DNA from: Paragorgia papillata
Taxonomy: Eukaryota > Cnidaria > Anthozoa > Scleralcyonacea > Coralliidae
Direction of reading: 5' to 3'
Assembly: GCA_035771165.1 (NCBI GenBank)
Contig: JAWNZC010000219.1
Location: forward strand, 1 to 64,000
DNA length: 64,000 nucleotides
The notes under the pieces were generated by a model, which was not told the origin of the DNA, did not search any database, and saw only the letters and a list, made by a program, of their open reading frames with translations. Positions within the stretch are counted from its first letter, which is position 1; every line of letters begins with the position of its first letter. Of this stretch, positions 26,049-35,966 are shown piece by piece. Position numbers and translations under genes: made by a program.

Positions 26049-26318
26049 TCAGTCTGGCAGCGTTTCGAATTTTTTTATTCGTTCCGGGTGATTTCCATAG
26101 AAGAATTCAGAACTAATAACGCCAGAACAACATTCTAGACTTAGATCTTGAAGAAAACATTGTACTTCTTGCAAACTATCGTCGCTATCCCTCATGACCA
26201 GAGAACCGCAGATTTGTTTATACTTCACTGAAATCTCTTCGTATTCGGTTCGTTTGCCGACTTCGAATTCGGTGTTAAAAAATCCTTCTCCGGCGTACTT
26301 GCACTTATTGCAAAGCAT
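26049..26318 (-). CDS. Possible small protein or exon, 89 codons
   Basis: This frame runs from ATG to TGA with protein-like composition, unlike the repeat-driven frames elsewhere. The N-terminus is MLCNKCKYAGEGFF with a CxxC pair, followed by an acidic and hydrophilic middle (TEYEEISVKYKQICGSL) and a cysteine pair (LECCSG) near residue 63. I do not recognise a family. A decayed, frameshifted second copy of its middle lies at 26496-26590, which implies the unit was once duplicated. It sits inside the TIR-bounded region 25540-27613 and may be transposon-encoded. No signal peptide or membrane segment is evident. The start is the first ATG; it could instead be an internal exon. Confidence 0.35.
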   Translation of the reverse strand: MLCNKCKYAGEGFFNTEFEVGKRTEYEEISVKYKQICGSLVMRDSDDSLQEVQCFLQDLSLECCSGVISSEFFYGNHPERIKKFETLPD

Positions 26319-26495
26319 TCTATATCTTTTTCTGCATTATGGTTATCGTAAAGAGAATAAAGAAGTCTAAATTAATTGAAATATAGTTTACATCTAAATT
26401 GATTTAAAATGGCAGACACGTAAATAACAGCAAGCCAATCAACTAAATTCATGTAATCGCACTATTTCTTCACGAAAATCGTCATGCTAACCTTT

Positions 26496-26590
26496 GATAC
26501 TTAGATCTTGAAGGGAGTGCTGAATTTCTCCCAAATCGTCGGTTTTTTATGCCACTTACCACAGAACCGCAAATCCTGCCAGAGAACCGC
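26496..26590 (-). pseudogene. Decayed partial copy of the 26049-26318 frame
   Basis: On the minus strand TGCGGTTCTGTGG and CTTCAAGATCTAAGT line up in order with TGCGGTTCTCTGG and CTTCAAGATCTAAGT of the intact frame. The spacing between them has changed and the two blocks fall in different frames. Only about a third of the unit remains. Confidence 0.45.
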
Positions 26591-26608
26591 ACATTATCTG
26601 GCAGAGGC

Positions 26609-27513
26609 AACACCGCGGAAAAACGTCTGCGCATGCGCGTGATTCGAGCACATTGCACGCGTCAAATTTGTTCTCAAACATGGCGGTTGAGGAAGTTTAC
26701 TCGGTTTGTGTGTGAATTTGGGAAAGTTTAAAGCACAATTTTTTGCGATCGGAGGACAAAAAAGGTTTCCATTGATTCTAAAGAGGTAGGTTTGTATTCC
26801 AAACCTTTTAGGATTGATATTTAATAACGATTTTCTTCAATATTATACTTTACATATTTACATATATTTACATTTTGAATTTAATAGAATCATTCACACT
26901 TTCAATTCAAGGAAGATACTTCACAAAGGTGACTGTACACAAATTTGTTGTCTGGCTTATTCGAGCCTTTATCCAAGCAAGAAGATTTTCCAGATTCTGC
27001 TTGGGTGGCATGGGTGCCATCGAAACAGTTGCTCCAGTGTGTGTTCTTTTATGTTTTACGAAATGTTTTGATACAAACGTTTTGACTATGCAAGCGTTTG
27101 CCTTGTGTTTTGTTGGATAACTTTTTTTGCGTAGCATGCATAATTTTTGCGTTGACTATATTTAAGGGTAATGATTTACTCTACAATTTAGGCGTGTGCA
27201 AATGCTTAACTCTTTGATAGTTTGCTTAACTCTTGTGTCTTAGGTTCGGTATTCGACAATTTTTCAAGAAATGTTCGCACGCCTCCCGGTCTAAAACGAC
27301 AATTTTTAATTTAAATTCTGGTTTCTTTTTAGATTTTAAATGTTAGAAAACTTTTTATTAATGTCCAAACTACCCGTCTAGTGTATTTTTTTGTTTGTTT
27401 CACTTGCCTTGAATAATTCAAAGCCATTGTTTTTGTTTACGAAGATTGGGATTTAAATTCCCCGCCATTTTTTCTAGTACACGCGCATGCGCAGACGTTT
27501 TTTCCGCGGTGTT
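26609..27513 (+). mobile_element. MITE with AACACCGCGG TIRs and 9-bp target duplication, copy 1
   Basis: The TIR AACACCGCGGAAAAACGTCT plus GCGCATGCGCGTG is mirrored at the right end (CACGCGCATGCGCAGACG ... CCGCGGTGTT). GGCAGAGGC directly precedes the element (26600-26608) and directly follows it (27514-27522), a perfect 9-bp duplication. A second copy in inverted orientation is at 46063-46956. Nine-base duplications are typical of Mutator-like elements and also occur in Merlin, so the superfamily is not settled. No transposase is visible. Confidence 0.85.
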
Positions 27514-27661
27514 GGCAGAGGCTTCTCACCTCTTTTTCCACCTTCCCGACGTTCTCCGCGCGCTTTACGATTGCCCGCGCGCCTGCGAATAGAAGCCTCT
27601 GCGGAGGAGAGAGCTCAGCGATGTGAGAACGAGATGAGATCGGCGGCTGGCTTTCAGTCTA

Positions 27662-28090
27662 AGCAAATCGAACCTCAAAAAATTCATTTGTTTGTGCATA
27701 AACATCTTCAAACACACGTTTTATTCAGTTTTCAAGTAATCTTTCGAAGTGGCAATGCCGAAGTAAAATCTAGTACTTGTATACTACAATGAACCAGCAA
27801 TTTGCAATTAGGGAATTCGAAATTATTTATACGATCGGGATTCGGGAAACCAAATATTTTAATATTTGATTACAACAATTCTCAAATATATTCCCAGATA
27901 TTTTAATTAATATGCACAACGGCAATTCCGATTTTCCGAATAGCCACAACATTTTAAATGTTTTCACCAAAAGTTTTGATGTTTTCACCCCATTTCAAAC
28001 GACTGCTTTAGCTTGGCGACGAGATAATAATTTGTCTCACGCGTTTCAGTTCAGATTCATACATTCAGTCAGTCAAGAAAGGCTGCAAAA
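27662..28090 (+). repeat. Interspersed repeat R2, copy A
   Basis: Blocks CATAAACATCTTCAAACACA, ATACGATCGGGATTCGGGAA, TATTTTAATATTTGATTA and GCTTGGCGACGAGA recur in the same order at 53215-53419 and 55985-56090. This copy lacks the 2.6-kb element found in copy B. It has its own ~85-bp extra segment near 27735-27825. Confidence 0.8.
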
Positions 28091-28657
28091 CGGCCTTGAT
28101 ATGGTTTGTATTCAGACTTTATACGTACAGTACTTGCGTATAAGTTCCAGTAGACTATAAATTACGGACACTGCGTTCGCTTTTTCCGATCAGAATGAAC
28201 TTTCAAGAGCAATTGTTTTCTTCCCGTAGTCAGACGACAAGACAGCAGCAGTGTTTTGTTTTGACAGCTAGGCCTGGCTTTCAATACACATTGCACAGTT
28301 CTTGCTCTTCCTTCACGCATGGTATTACGGGCAAAACGCGGAGGTTCCTTCTTCAGCTTCTTTAATCGCTCTTGTCCATGAAAATGGCAAAAACGCTAAC
28401 GGTAAATTTGAGAAAACACAAACTTTCTAGTCGGAGACTGAGCGGCTTCTCGGCAATTCCCACGAAGAACTTTCGATTTTCGAATCAGTTAATTACTTAA
28501 TTTCCGTTGATGTCGCGCGCTAGCCAATTAAACCTTATCAAATCGAGTCCTTTGTTGCAATAGCCAATCAGGACTACTTCCAAAATCTGGAAGTACTGCA
28601 CGTACTTTTAACGACATTTGTATCAGGCCATAGTTTACAACTGGCCTGATCGCAGGT
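28091..28657. other. No gene seen
   Basis: Ordinary-looking sequence before the 60-bp array. I found no protein-like frame, RNA gene or repeat boundary. Confidence 0.4.
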
Positions 28658-29643
28658 TATATCAATGACTGAAAGAGAGTGATCACTGACCTATATATAA
28701 CTGGACTGTGGCTCCTCTATATCAATGACTGAAAGAGAGTGATCACTGACCTATATATAACTGGATTTTGGATCCTCTATATCAATGACTGAAAGAGAGT
28801 GATCACTGACCTATATATAACTGCACTGTGTGTGCTCTATATCAATGACTGAAAGAGAGTGATCACTGACCTATATATAACTGGACTGTGGGTGATCTAT
28901 ATCAATGACTGAAAGAGAGTGATCACTGACCTATATATAACTGGATTGTGGATCCTCTATATCAATGACTGAAAGAGAGTGATCACTGACCTATATATAA
29001 CTGGACTGTGGGTGCTCTATATCAATGACTGAAAGAGAGTGATCACTGACCTATATATAACTGCACTGTGGGTCCTCTATATCAATGACTGCAAAGAGAG
29101 TGATCACTGACCTATATATAACTGGACTGTGGGTCCTCTATATCAATGACTGAAAGAGAGTGATCACTGACCTATATATAACTGGACTGTGGGTCCTCTA
29201 TATCAATAACTGAAAGAGAGTGATCACTGACCTATATATAACTGGACTGTGGGTCCTCTATATCAATGACTGAAAGAGAGTGATCACTGACCTATATATA
29301 ACTGGACTGTAGGTGCTCTATATCAATGACTGAAAGAAAGTGATCACTGACCTATATATAACTGGACTGTGTGTGCTCTATATCAATGACTGAAAGAGAG
29401 TGATCACTGACCTATATATTACTGGACTGTGGGTGCTCTATATCAATAACTGAAAGAGAGTGATCACTGACCTATATATAACTGGACTGTGGGTGCTCTA
29501 TATCAATAAGTGAAAGAGAGTGATCACTGAGCTATATATAACTGGACTGTGGGTGCTCTATATCAATAACTGAAAGAGAGTGAGCACTGTCCTATATATA
29601 ACTGGACTGTGGGTCCTCTATCAGTATCAATGACTGAAAGAGA
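28658..29643 (+). repeat. 60-bp minisatellite, ~16 copies
   Basis: The unit contains TATATCAATGACTGAAAGAG, AGTGATCACTGACC and TATATATAACTGGACTGTGG. The period is exactly 60 bp in most copies and substitutions are few. Each unit carries the palindrome AGTGATCACT and a TATATATAA box. The same unit occurs 2.8 times in inverted orientation at 62938-63108, inside intron 2 of the glutamine-rich gene. Confidence 0.97.
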
Positions 29644-29992
29644 GGCCCGCACGCAGCCACCCCTGGCTCCGCGCCTGCCTAGTAACTCACTAGTGAAGGT
29701 ATTCTAGTCCTCTAGTTTACCATACAGTTCGCTTGTCTCGCTTTTCAAAATATACTTTATCCTAGTTCTTAGTCCTCTATTCTCTCTGTCACGCATTTTG
29801 ATGACGTCACAGATAGGGAGAATCGAGAGATGACTGGTGGAAAACCAGACACGGTACGTGCTGATTACGACTTCAGGTCTTCAGCTTTGAACGGATGGTT
29901 TCGGACGGGAGTGAGACTACGATTTTAGGGCTTCGGATTGGATCAGATTCGCAGCGGCTGTTGTCCGATCGGATCCTGCAGGATCACAATCC

Positions 29993-30895
29993 AGCATGTT
30001 ACACACCTGCAATGGTTCGTGCAACTTGTCTCACAACGATCTTTACAATTGCGCGGCATGTTACACACTGCAATGGTTCGTGCAACTTGTCTCACAATTA
30101 TCTTGACCATTGCACAGCATGTTACACACTGCAATGGTTCGTGCAACTTGTCTCACAATTATCTTGACCATTGCACAGCATGTTACACACTGCAATGGTT
30201 TGTGCAACTTGTCTTACAATTATCTTGACCATTGCACAGCATGTTACACCACTGCAATGGTTCGTGCAACTTGTCTCACAATTATCTTGACCATTGCACA
30301 GCATGTTACACACAGCAACGGTTCGTGCAACTTGTCTCGCAACGATCTTGGACCATTATTGCACAGCAAGTTACACACTGCAATGGTTAGTGCAACTTGT
30401 CTCGCAACGATCTTGACCATTATTGCACAGCATGTTACACACTGCAATGCTTCGTGCAACTTGTCTTGCAACGATCTTGATCATTGCACAGCATGTTATA
30501 TACTGCAATGGTTCGTGCAATTTGTCTCACAATGATCATTGATCATTGTACAGCATGTTACACACTGCAATGGTTCGTGCAACTTGTCTTGCAACCATCT
30601 TGATCATTGTACAGCATGTTACACACTGCAATGGTTCGTGCAACTTGTCTTGCAACGATCTTGATCATTGCACAGCTTGTTACACCGCAATGGTTCGTGC
30701 AACTTGTCTTGCAACGATCTTGATCATTGCACAGCATGTTACACACTGCAATGGTTCGTGCAACTTGTCTCGTAATGATCTTGACCATTGCACAGCTTGT
30801 TACACTGCAATGGTTTGTGCAACTTGTCTTGCAACGATCTTGATCATTACACAGCATGTTACACACTGCAATGGTTCGTGCAAGTTACAAGAGGG
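29993..30895 (+). repeat. 61-bp minisatellite, ~15 copies
   Basis: The unit contains CATGTTACACACTGCAATGG, TTCGTGCAACTTGTCTC and TTGACCATTGCACAG. It has no homology to the neighbouring 60-bp unit. Because 61 is not a multiple of three, frames of 60-140 codons open on both strands; I treat them as by-products. Flanking sequence up to ~31060 keeps related words (CGTGTAACTTGCATCGCAAC), which suggests the array grew from a local sequence. Confidence 0.95.
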
Positions 30896-31108
30896 GAGTT
30901 ACACTGTGCAAAGCCTGAATAATCCATTGCAGCATTGCCACAATCGTTGCAAAACTTGGTGATTGAGGGCTATGTTACACCATGCAATTTCTCGTGTAAC
31001 TTGCATCGCAACAAAATTGCCAGAAAAGTTGCACAAAATTTTGCAGTGTAACACCGCCATTAAGCTAGGCTTGATTTTCAGCCATCTCCCAGGCCCCGGT
31101 ATACTTAC

Positions 31109-31276
31109 CTCCAGCGGAAGAAACGGTTGGACACATGAGCCACAGAACGTATCTGTGACGTATTGCATAAAGTGATTGAATGGTATCAAAAACCATAGAA
31201 GCTGACTGAAATATAAGTGACTTTCCCGATCCTGTAGGCTGAATGATGAAAACATCTTGGCCATCAACCAATTTCT
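31109..31276 (-). pseudogene. RecQ-like helicase exon fragment (Walker A)
   Basis: Minus-strand translation gives LVDGQDVFIIQPTGSGKSLI, then FQSASMVFD. This matches the motif I (Walker A) region of RecQ-family ATP-dependent DNA helicases, with GxGKS for ATP binding. The 168-bp segment is bounded by an acceptor-like CTGTAG and a consensus donor (CTGGAG|GTAAGTAT), so it looks like a former or cryptic exon. After about residue 28 the resemblance fades. Two more degenerate pieces of the same sequence lie at 41135-41700 and 45233-45306, so this is a dispersed sequence, probably carried by a transposon. A functional helicase is unlikely here, since only one motif is present. Confidence 0.55.
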
Positions 31277-31492
31277 CTACAGCCCCCCTCCCCCCTACAA
31301 TCTGTTATTTGTCAGAAATTTTTATATTTCTCAGGAAAAACCATTCCTAGGCGATACATATGCTTTGCAACTTCTTAAAGGTTTATGTTGTAAGAATATA
31401 GTTGATCAAATGAATGCAAAACTTACAGTAACTTATAGCTCTTCGGTAACTCAGATTGTTTCTATAGTAAGTCGACAGTTGGCGTCTTTAGG

Positions 31493-31593
31493 TCATTTCA
31501 GTTGTACTTTCAAACGCTTGTCGCCAATCTGGAATCCATTCATGGCTTGAATTGCAAAGACAGGCGATGGTGGACTGTCGTAGCTCACAAACC
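31493..31593 (-). CDS. CELF/Bruno-like RNA-binding protein, terminal RRM3 exon (partial)
   Basis: The minus-strand exon reads [20 protein letters not shown], then [12 protein letters not shown] and TGA. This is the C-terminal half of the third RNA-recognition motif of CELF/CUGBP-Elav-like splicing and translation regulators: RNP1-like GFVSYD, then the [11 protein letters not shown] helix and the KRLKVQLK strand. The acceptor is strong (a pyrimidine-rich run ending CCTCCTCCAG) and the intron is phase 1 (G|GG). CELF proteins usually continue KRPK and end a few residues later. Here the codon after LK is TGA where AGA would encode the usual Arg, and the downstream codons still read PKDAN. The protein is therefore shortened by one substitution, or the copy is a pseudogene. 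The exon encoding the first half of RRM3 was not found in this window. Confidence 0.7.
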
Positions 31594-31650
31594 CTGGAGG
31601 AGGAAAAGCAAAGGGAAAGAATTTAGAATACAAACCGCAACCCGGTTTTG

Positions 31651-32935
31651 GATAGGTAGGTAGGCAGGTAGGTGGGTGGGTAAGTAGATGTGGTAGGTAG
31701 GTTGATGGGTGGGCAGGTAGATGGGTAGGTAGGTAGGTGGATGGGTGGGGTAGGTAGATGGGTGAGCAGGTAGGTAGATGGGTGGGCAGGTAGGTAAGAT
31801 GGGTGGGTAGGTAGATGGGTAGATGGGTGGGCAGGTAGTAGATGGGTAGATGGGTGGGCAGGTAGGTAGATGGGTAGATGGGTGGGCAGGTAGGTAGATG
31901 GGTAGATGGGTGGGCAGGTAGGTAGATGGGTGGGTGGGTAGGTAGATGGGTGGGCAGGTTAGATGGGTAGATGGTGTGGCAGGTAGGTAGATGGTAGATG
32001 GGTGGGCAGGTAGGTAGATGGTAGATGGGTGGGCAGGTAGGTAGATGGGTAGATGGGTGGGCAGGTAGGTAGATGGGTAGATGGGTGGGCAGGTACTAGG
32101 TAGATTGGTGGGCAGGTAGGTAGATGGGTAGATGGGTGGGCAGGTAGGTAGATTGGTGGGTAGGTAGATGTGTGGGTAGGTAGATGTGTGGGCAGGTAGA
32201 TGGGTAGGTAGGTGGATGGGTGGGCAGGCAGATGGGTGGGTAGGTAGGCAAATGGGTGGGTGGGTAGGTAGGCAGATGGGTGGGTTGGCAGATGGGTGGG
32301 TAGGTAGATGGGTAGGTAGATGGGTGGGTAAGTAGGTGGATGGGTGGGTGGGTGGGTGGGTAGGTTGATGGGTGGGCAGGTAGGTAGATGGGTAGATGGG
32401 TGGGCAGGTAGGTAGATGGGTGGGCAGGTAGGTAGATGGGTGGGCAGGTAGGTAGATGGGTAGATGGGTGGGCAGGTAGGTAGATGGGTGGGTAGGTAGA
32501 TGGGTGGGCAGGTAGATGGGTAGGTAGGTGAATGGGTGGGTTAAGGCAGATGGGTGGGTAGGTAGGCAAATGGGTGGGTGGGTAGGTAGGCAGATGGGTG
32601 GGTTGGCAGATGGGTGGGTAGGTAGATGGGTAGGTAAATGGGTGGGTAGGTAGGTGGATGGGTGGGTGGGTAGGTAGATGGGTGGGTGGGTAGGTAGATG
32701 GGTGGGTGGGTAGGTTGATGGGTGGGTAGGTTGATGGGTGGGTAGGTTAATGGGTGGATAGGTAGATGGGTGGGTAGATAGTTGCGTGGGTAGGCAGGCA
32801 AAGTAGGTAGATGGGTGGGTGGGTGGCTAAGGTATGTGTAGGTAGGTAGGTAGATAGATGGGTGGGTAGGTAGGTACATGGGTGTGTAGGTAGGATGGGT
32901 GAGTGGTTGGATAGATGAATGGGATGGGTGAGATG
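31651..32935. repeat. 1.3-kb tetranucleotide-based array (GGTA/GATG/GGTG/GGCA)
   Basis: Almost entirely 4-bp words such as GGTAGGTAGATGGGTGGGCA in mixed order, with larger sub-periods of about 24-36 bp. It is strongly strand-asymmetric, with no C-rich runs on the plus strand. The antisense frames rich in Pro, Thr, Tyr and His arise from the 4-bp period. It lies just upstream, in gene direction, of the CELF-like terminal exon, so in that gene's intron if the exon is functional. Confidence 0.95.
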
Positions 32936-33096
32936 AATGGCTTGGAATACATTGTATTATCAACCTTCATAATTCCATAAATCTTTGATCACTATAGACA
33001 TATGCATGCTTGGGTTTGGATCGTAGAATTTGACACACTATTTTCATTGCCAAATAAATATACATGTAACAACATATCACACCTTGGCGTAATGTA

Positions 33097-33745
33097 ATGA
33101 CCAGTGAGATGCTCTAACCCTGATTATTTATTCTGTGGCTCTAACCATTGAGCTACTGAAGCTCAGATGAAGAGCTAAGATTACAAATGTGTACAACCTG
33201 TAACCTTCTGATGACCAGTGAGATCACTGAGATGCTCTAACCATTGAGCTACTGAGGCTCAGATGAAAAGCTAAGATTACAAATGTGTACAACCTGTAAC
33301 CTTCTGATGATCAGTGAGATGTTCTAACCATTGAGCTAGTGAGACTCAGATGAAGAGCTAAGGTTACAAATGTGTACAACCTGCAACCTTCTGATGACCA
33401 GTGAGATGAAGAGCTAAGATTACAAATGTGTACAACCTGCAACCTTCTGATGACCAGTGAGATGAAGAGCTAAGATTACAAATGTGTACAACCTGCAACC
33501 TTCTGATGACCAGTGAGATGCTCTAACCATTGAGCTACTGAGACTTAGATGAAGAGCTAAGGTTACAAATGTGTACAACCTGTGACCTTCTGATGACCAG
33601 TGAGATGCTCTAACCATTGAGCTACTGAGACTCAAATGGAGAGCTAAGGTTACAAATGTGTACAACCTGTAACCTTCTGATGACCAGTGAGATGCTCTAA
33701 CCATTGAGCGACTGAGGCTCGGATGGGGAGCTAATGTTGCAAATT
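33097..33745 (-). repeat. 87-bp tandem array with tRNA-like A-box core
   Basis: About eight units, some shortened by ~44 bp. On the minus strand each full unit reads AGTAGCTCAATGGTTAGAGC, ATC, then CATCAGAAGGTTACAGGTTG. This resembles a tRNA D-arm/A-box followed by a weakened T-arm/B-box (GGTTGTACAC instead of GGTTCGANNCC). No acceptor stem can be drawn, so it is not a functional tRNA. It is best read as a tandemly amplified tRNA-derived SINE head. Confidence 0.75.
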
Positions 33746-34984
33746 CATAGTCATATGTGCTCCTACTGTAAGTGGAAGCCTTTGCATACAAGATGTAGTT
33801 AAACTGATATTACTTTAATAACAGTTGTACGTATGGTTGACTCGATAAATCACCCTCCATCGTTCAAACTGACATCTCGTACGCGATGCCAAAAAATTCT
33901 GAGCTTTGATTGGCCCTGATTGAATCGTAGCGCATTGTTAATTGTTTTAGTATCAACCACAAACAATTTTCCTTTAAAACTCATTCTTGTCCGACCCGAA
34001 AACCAGTCAAGCAGGTGGTCTTGGCAATTTGTGAATTAACATGGCATAATAACACAAAAATAATACCACAATATATCATTTGAATCGTTTTTACCTCTAC
34101 TATTCAAATTTTGGGTTTTTGGGTCTTGTCAGACAACCCATTTTGCAAATTATGCTAAGTTATGCTAATTACTATTATTAATAATATTATTATAATCCAA
34201 AAAAATGTTAAATATTTAACAAGAAATGACTTTACACCAAACTTTGGATCATGTAAAATGAAAAGCACCATTTCACAAATTCAAATTGAAAAAATTGAAG
34301 CAATACAATAAAAAGCAAATATTATATTGATTTTTTATGATTTTCCATTGAGACCCCCCATTGTGACCCCCCATGGTGCGGCCGCGCGCGATCATATAAC
34401 TTATTTTGAAATTTACAAATTAAAACAGAATTATACAAGAACATACGACCAAAATACATCAGTAAGATCGTTTTTAAGTCAGCTATTCAGATTTTAAGTT
34501 ATTTTGAATGATATTTACTCCTGCTTGGCATTACAACGCCGACAACTCGCCGACAACTCTCGGCAAATTTTGTTCGAATTTGCCTGCTCGGCCGAGATGG
34601 TTTTCGTCAAATTTTACCAAATTATTGCTAATCTACGAAATAATTACAACAAACAAATGTTTATACTTACTTTCGGAGTTGTTAGAGCCTAAATTTTCGT
34701 TGGTTTCGCTTATATATTGACAAATAAAAGCCACTTTGTTCTTGTCCATACGCCATGATCCTCGCGGGATTTTAACAGGAGGGAAGACTGGTCAGAACTC
34801 GGGTAATACTTCATGGCATATCGTTATAAAGGTCTCATTTTAAAAAGGGATCATTCAGGATCATTTTAAGCCCTAGGGGGGTAATTTTGGTCAAAACCTC
34901 GCAGGTTCACAACAAATCAAAGTGATCCGTCACTGGTAGCGGATGACTATAGGCCGGACGAGAAGGAGTTCGTAAATAAGTCTT
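33746..34984. other. No gene seen
   Basis: The segment includes TTAATTGTTTTAGTATCAACCA-like words near 33938 that match the ends of repeat R3 copies (59620, 61795), so part of it may be an old R3 border. A short GC-rich CATGGTGCGGCCGCGCGCG stretch occurs at ~34371. No protein-like frame was found, including any RRM3 exon for the CELF-like gene. Confidence 0.4.
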
Positions 34985-35100
34985 ATTAAACATTGTTCAA
35001 ATTTTCAGATAGTTTTACCTTTTTGTTTGCCCATTCAAAATGTAGAGTAGTTCGATGGCACATAATAAACAATCGCTCACAAAACACGAGATTGTAATTA

Positions 35101-35966
35101 CAGTCGAACCTCTGTTAAGCGGTCACCCTCTATTAAACGGCCACTTGTCAAAACCCCTAAAATATTCCCTGTAATTTACTATAGATTACCCCTCTATTAA
35201 ACGGCCACCTCTATTAAGCGGCCACGGCCACCTACGAGCGGTCCCAATTGGTATTTCGTATTGCTTTTTATCTGTATTAAACGGCCAGCTTAATTTATCT
35301 TAGGCACAATTTTTACCGCAAGAGAACCAAAACTAAAACTTGAGCTAAATAAGAGACCATAGAACACTTAGTTGCTGTCAGTAGTACATGTATTTCATTC
35401 AACACATGTCACTTGAAACCTCATGCCTCACGTTTACATGTAATCAAATTCAAAAACATTGTCGGTAATAAAAATATCTGCATGTCCGGTGCAGAGAAAC
35501 ACTACTCTTTACTTTGCGTCAAATCTCTCCTTGTGCAGGGATTTGGCGTGCTGAGACTCTGCGGAATTTCGCACAGTATCATGGATATGAGGAGCTAGCT
35601 CTATCAATTTCAAAGACAAATGACTTGCTTTGCGCTTTGAAACTCAGTGCACTGCAGAGACAGATGCACATTGATAACTATTTTAAGCCAACATAACTTG
35701 CTAGGCGTCAGTATACATGCCCATCGAACATGTGGCATTTTTGTTATTCGTTTCGTTGCTCCTTTGTTTTATTATTTTTCCGGTTTTTGAAAACAGTTTT
35801 GTTAACTACTTGTTGGTTTTTTCAAAGTCTACTCGTTACTGTTATCAGTGTTTTAGAATCGAATAAAAGGACATTTGACCACACCCAAGGCCCATTGTTG
35901 GCGTCACTCTATTAAGCGGCCACAAAGCCATTCCCCGAAGGTGGCCGCTTAATAGAGGTTCGACTG
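35101..35966 (+). mobile_element. Tigger/pogo-like non-autonomous element, copy 1
   Basis: TIR CAGTCGAACCTCTGTTAAGC with repeated subterminal CTATTAAACGGCCAC words, mirrored by GCTTAATAGAGGTTCGACTG at the right end. It is flanked by TA on both sides. The uninterrupted repeat R3 copy at ~59815 reads GTAATTACTTTGC, with a single TA, so the target duplication is confirmed by an empty site. The element is 866 bp. It retains a piece resembling a pogo-type transposase C-terminus (see 35514-35696). Confidence 0.88.
35514..35696 (+). pseudogene. Tigger-like transposase C-terminal remnant, copy 1
   Basis: The 60-codon frame reads AETLRNFAQYHGYEELALSI, then SKTNDLLCALKLSALQRQMH and IDNYFKPT. The arrangement (short helix, serine/lysine region, final xxIxxYF motif) resembles the C-terminal tail of Tigger/pogo DDE transposases, which often end in TKITDFF-like sequence. 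The catalytic domain is absent. The inverted copy at 39923-40105 preserves the same frame with only five residue changes over 60. This is an inference from resemblance. Confidence 0.45.

Larger units (their letters stand above)
25540..27613. mobile_element. Region bounded by CCTCTCTCCTCCGCAGAGGC inverted ends
   Basis: CCTCTCTCCTCCGCAGAGGC at 25540 pairs with GCCTCTGCGGAGGAGAGAG at 27595. The same word recurs at ~43540 and ~44640, so these are probably termini of a transposon family. Additional GGCAGAGGC-type words lie inside both borders. The interior includes one plausible small frame (26049-26318) and a younger MITE (26609-27513). Confidence 0.55.

Noticed and set aside
29895..30962. Overlapping frames of 60-141 codons on both strands
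   Set aside because: Produced by the 61-bp tandem repeat; no independent coding signal.
32096..32963. 157- and 140-codon Pro/Thr/His/Tyr-rich minus frames
   Set aside because: Direct consequence of the 4-bp repeat period; no stops can form in that register.
33097..33745. Cluster of functional tRNA genes
   Set aside because: B-box is broken in every unit and no acceptor stem closes.
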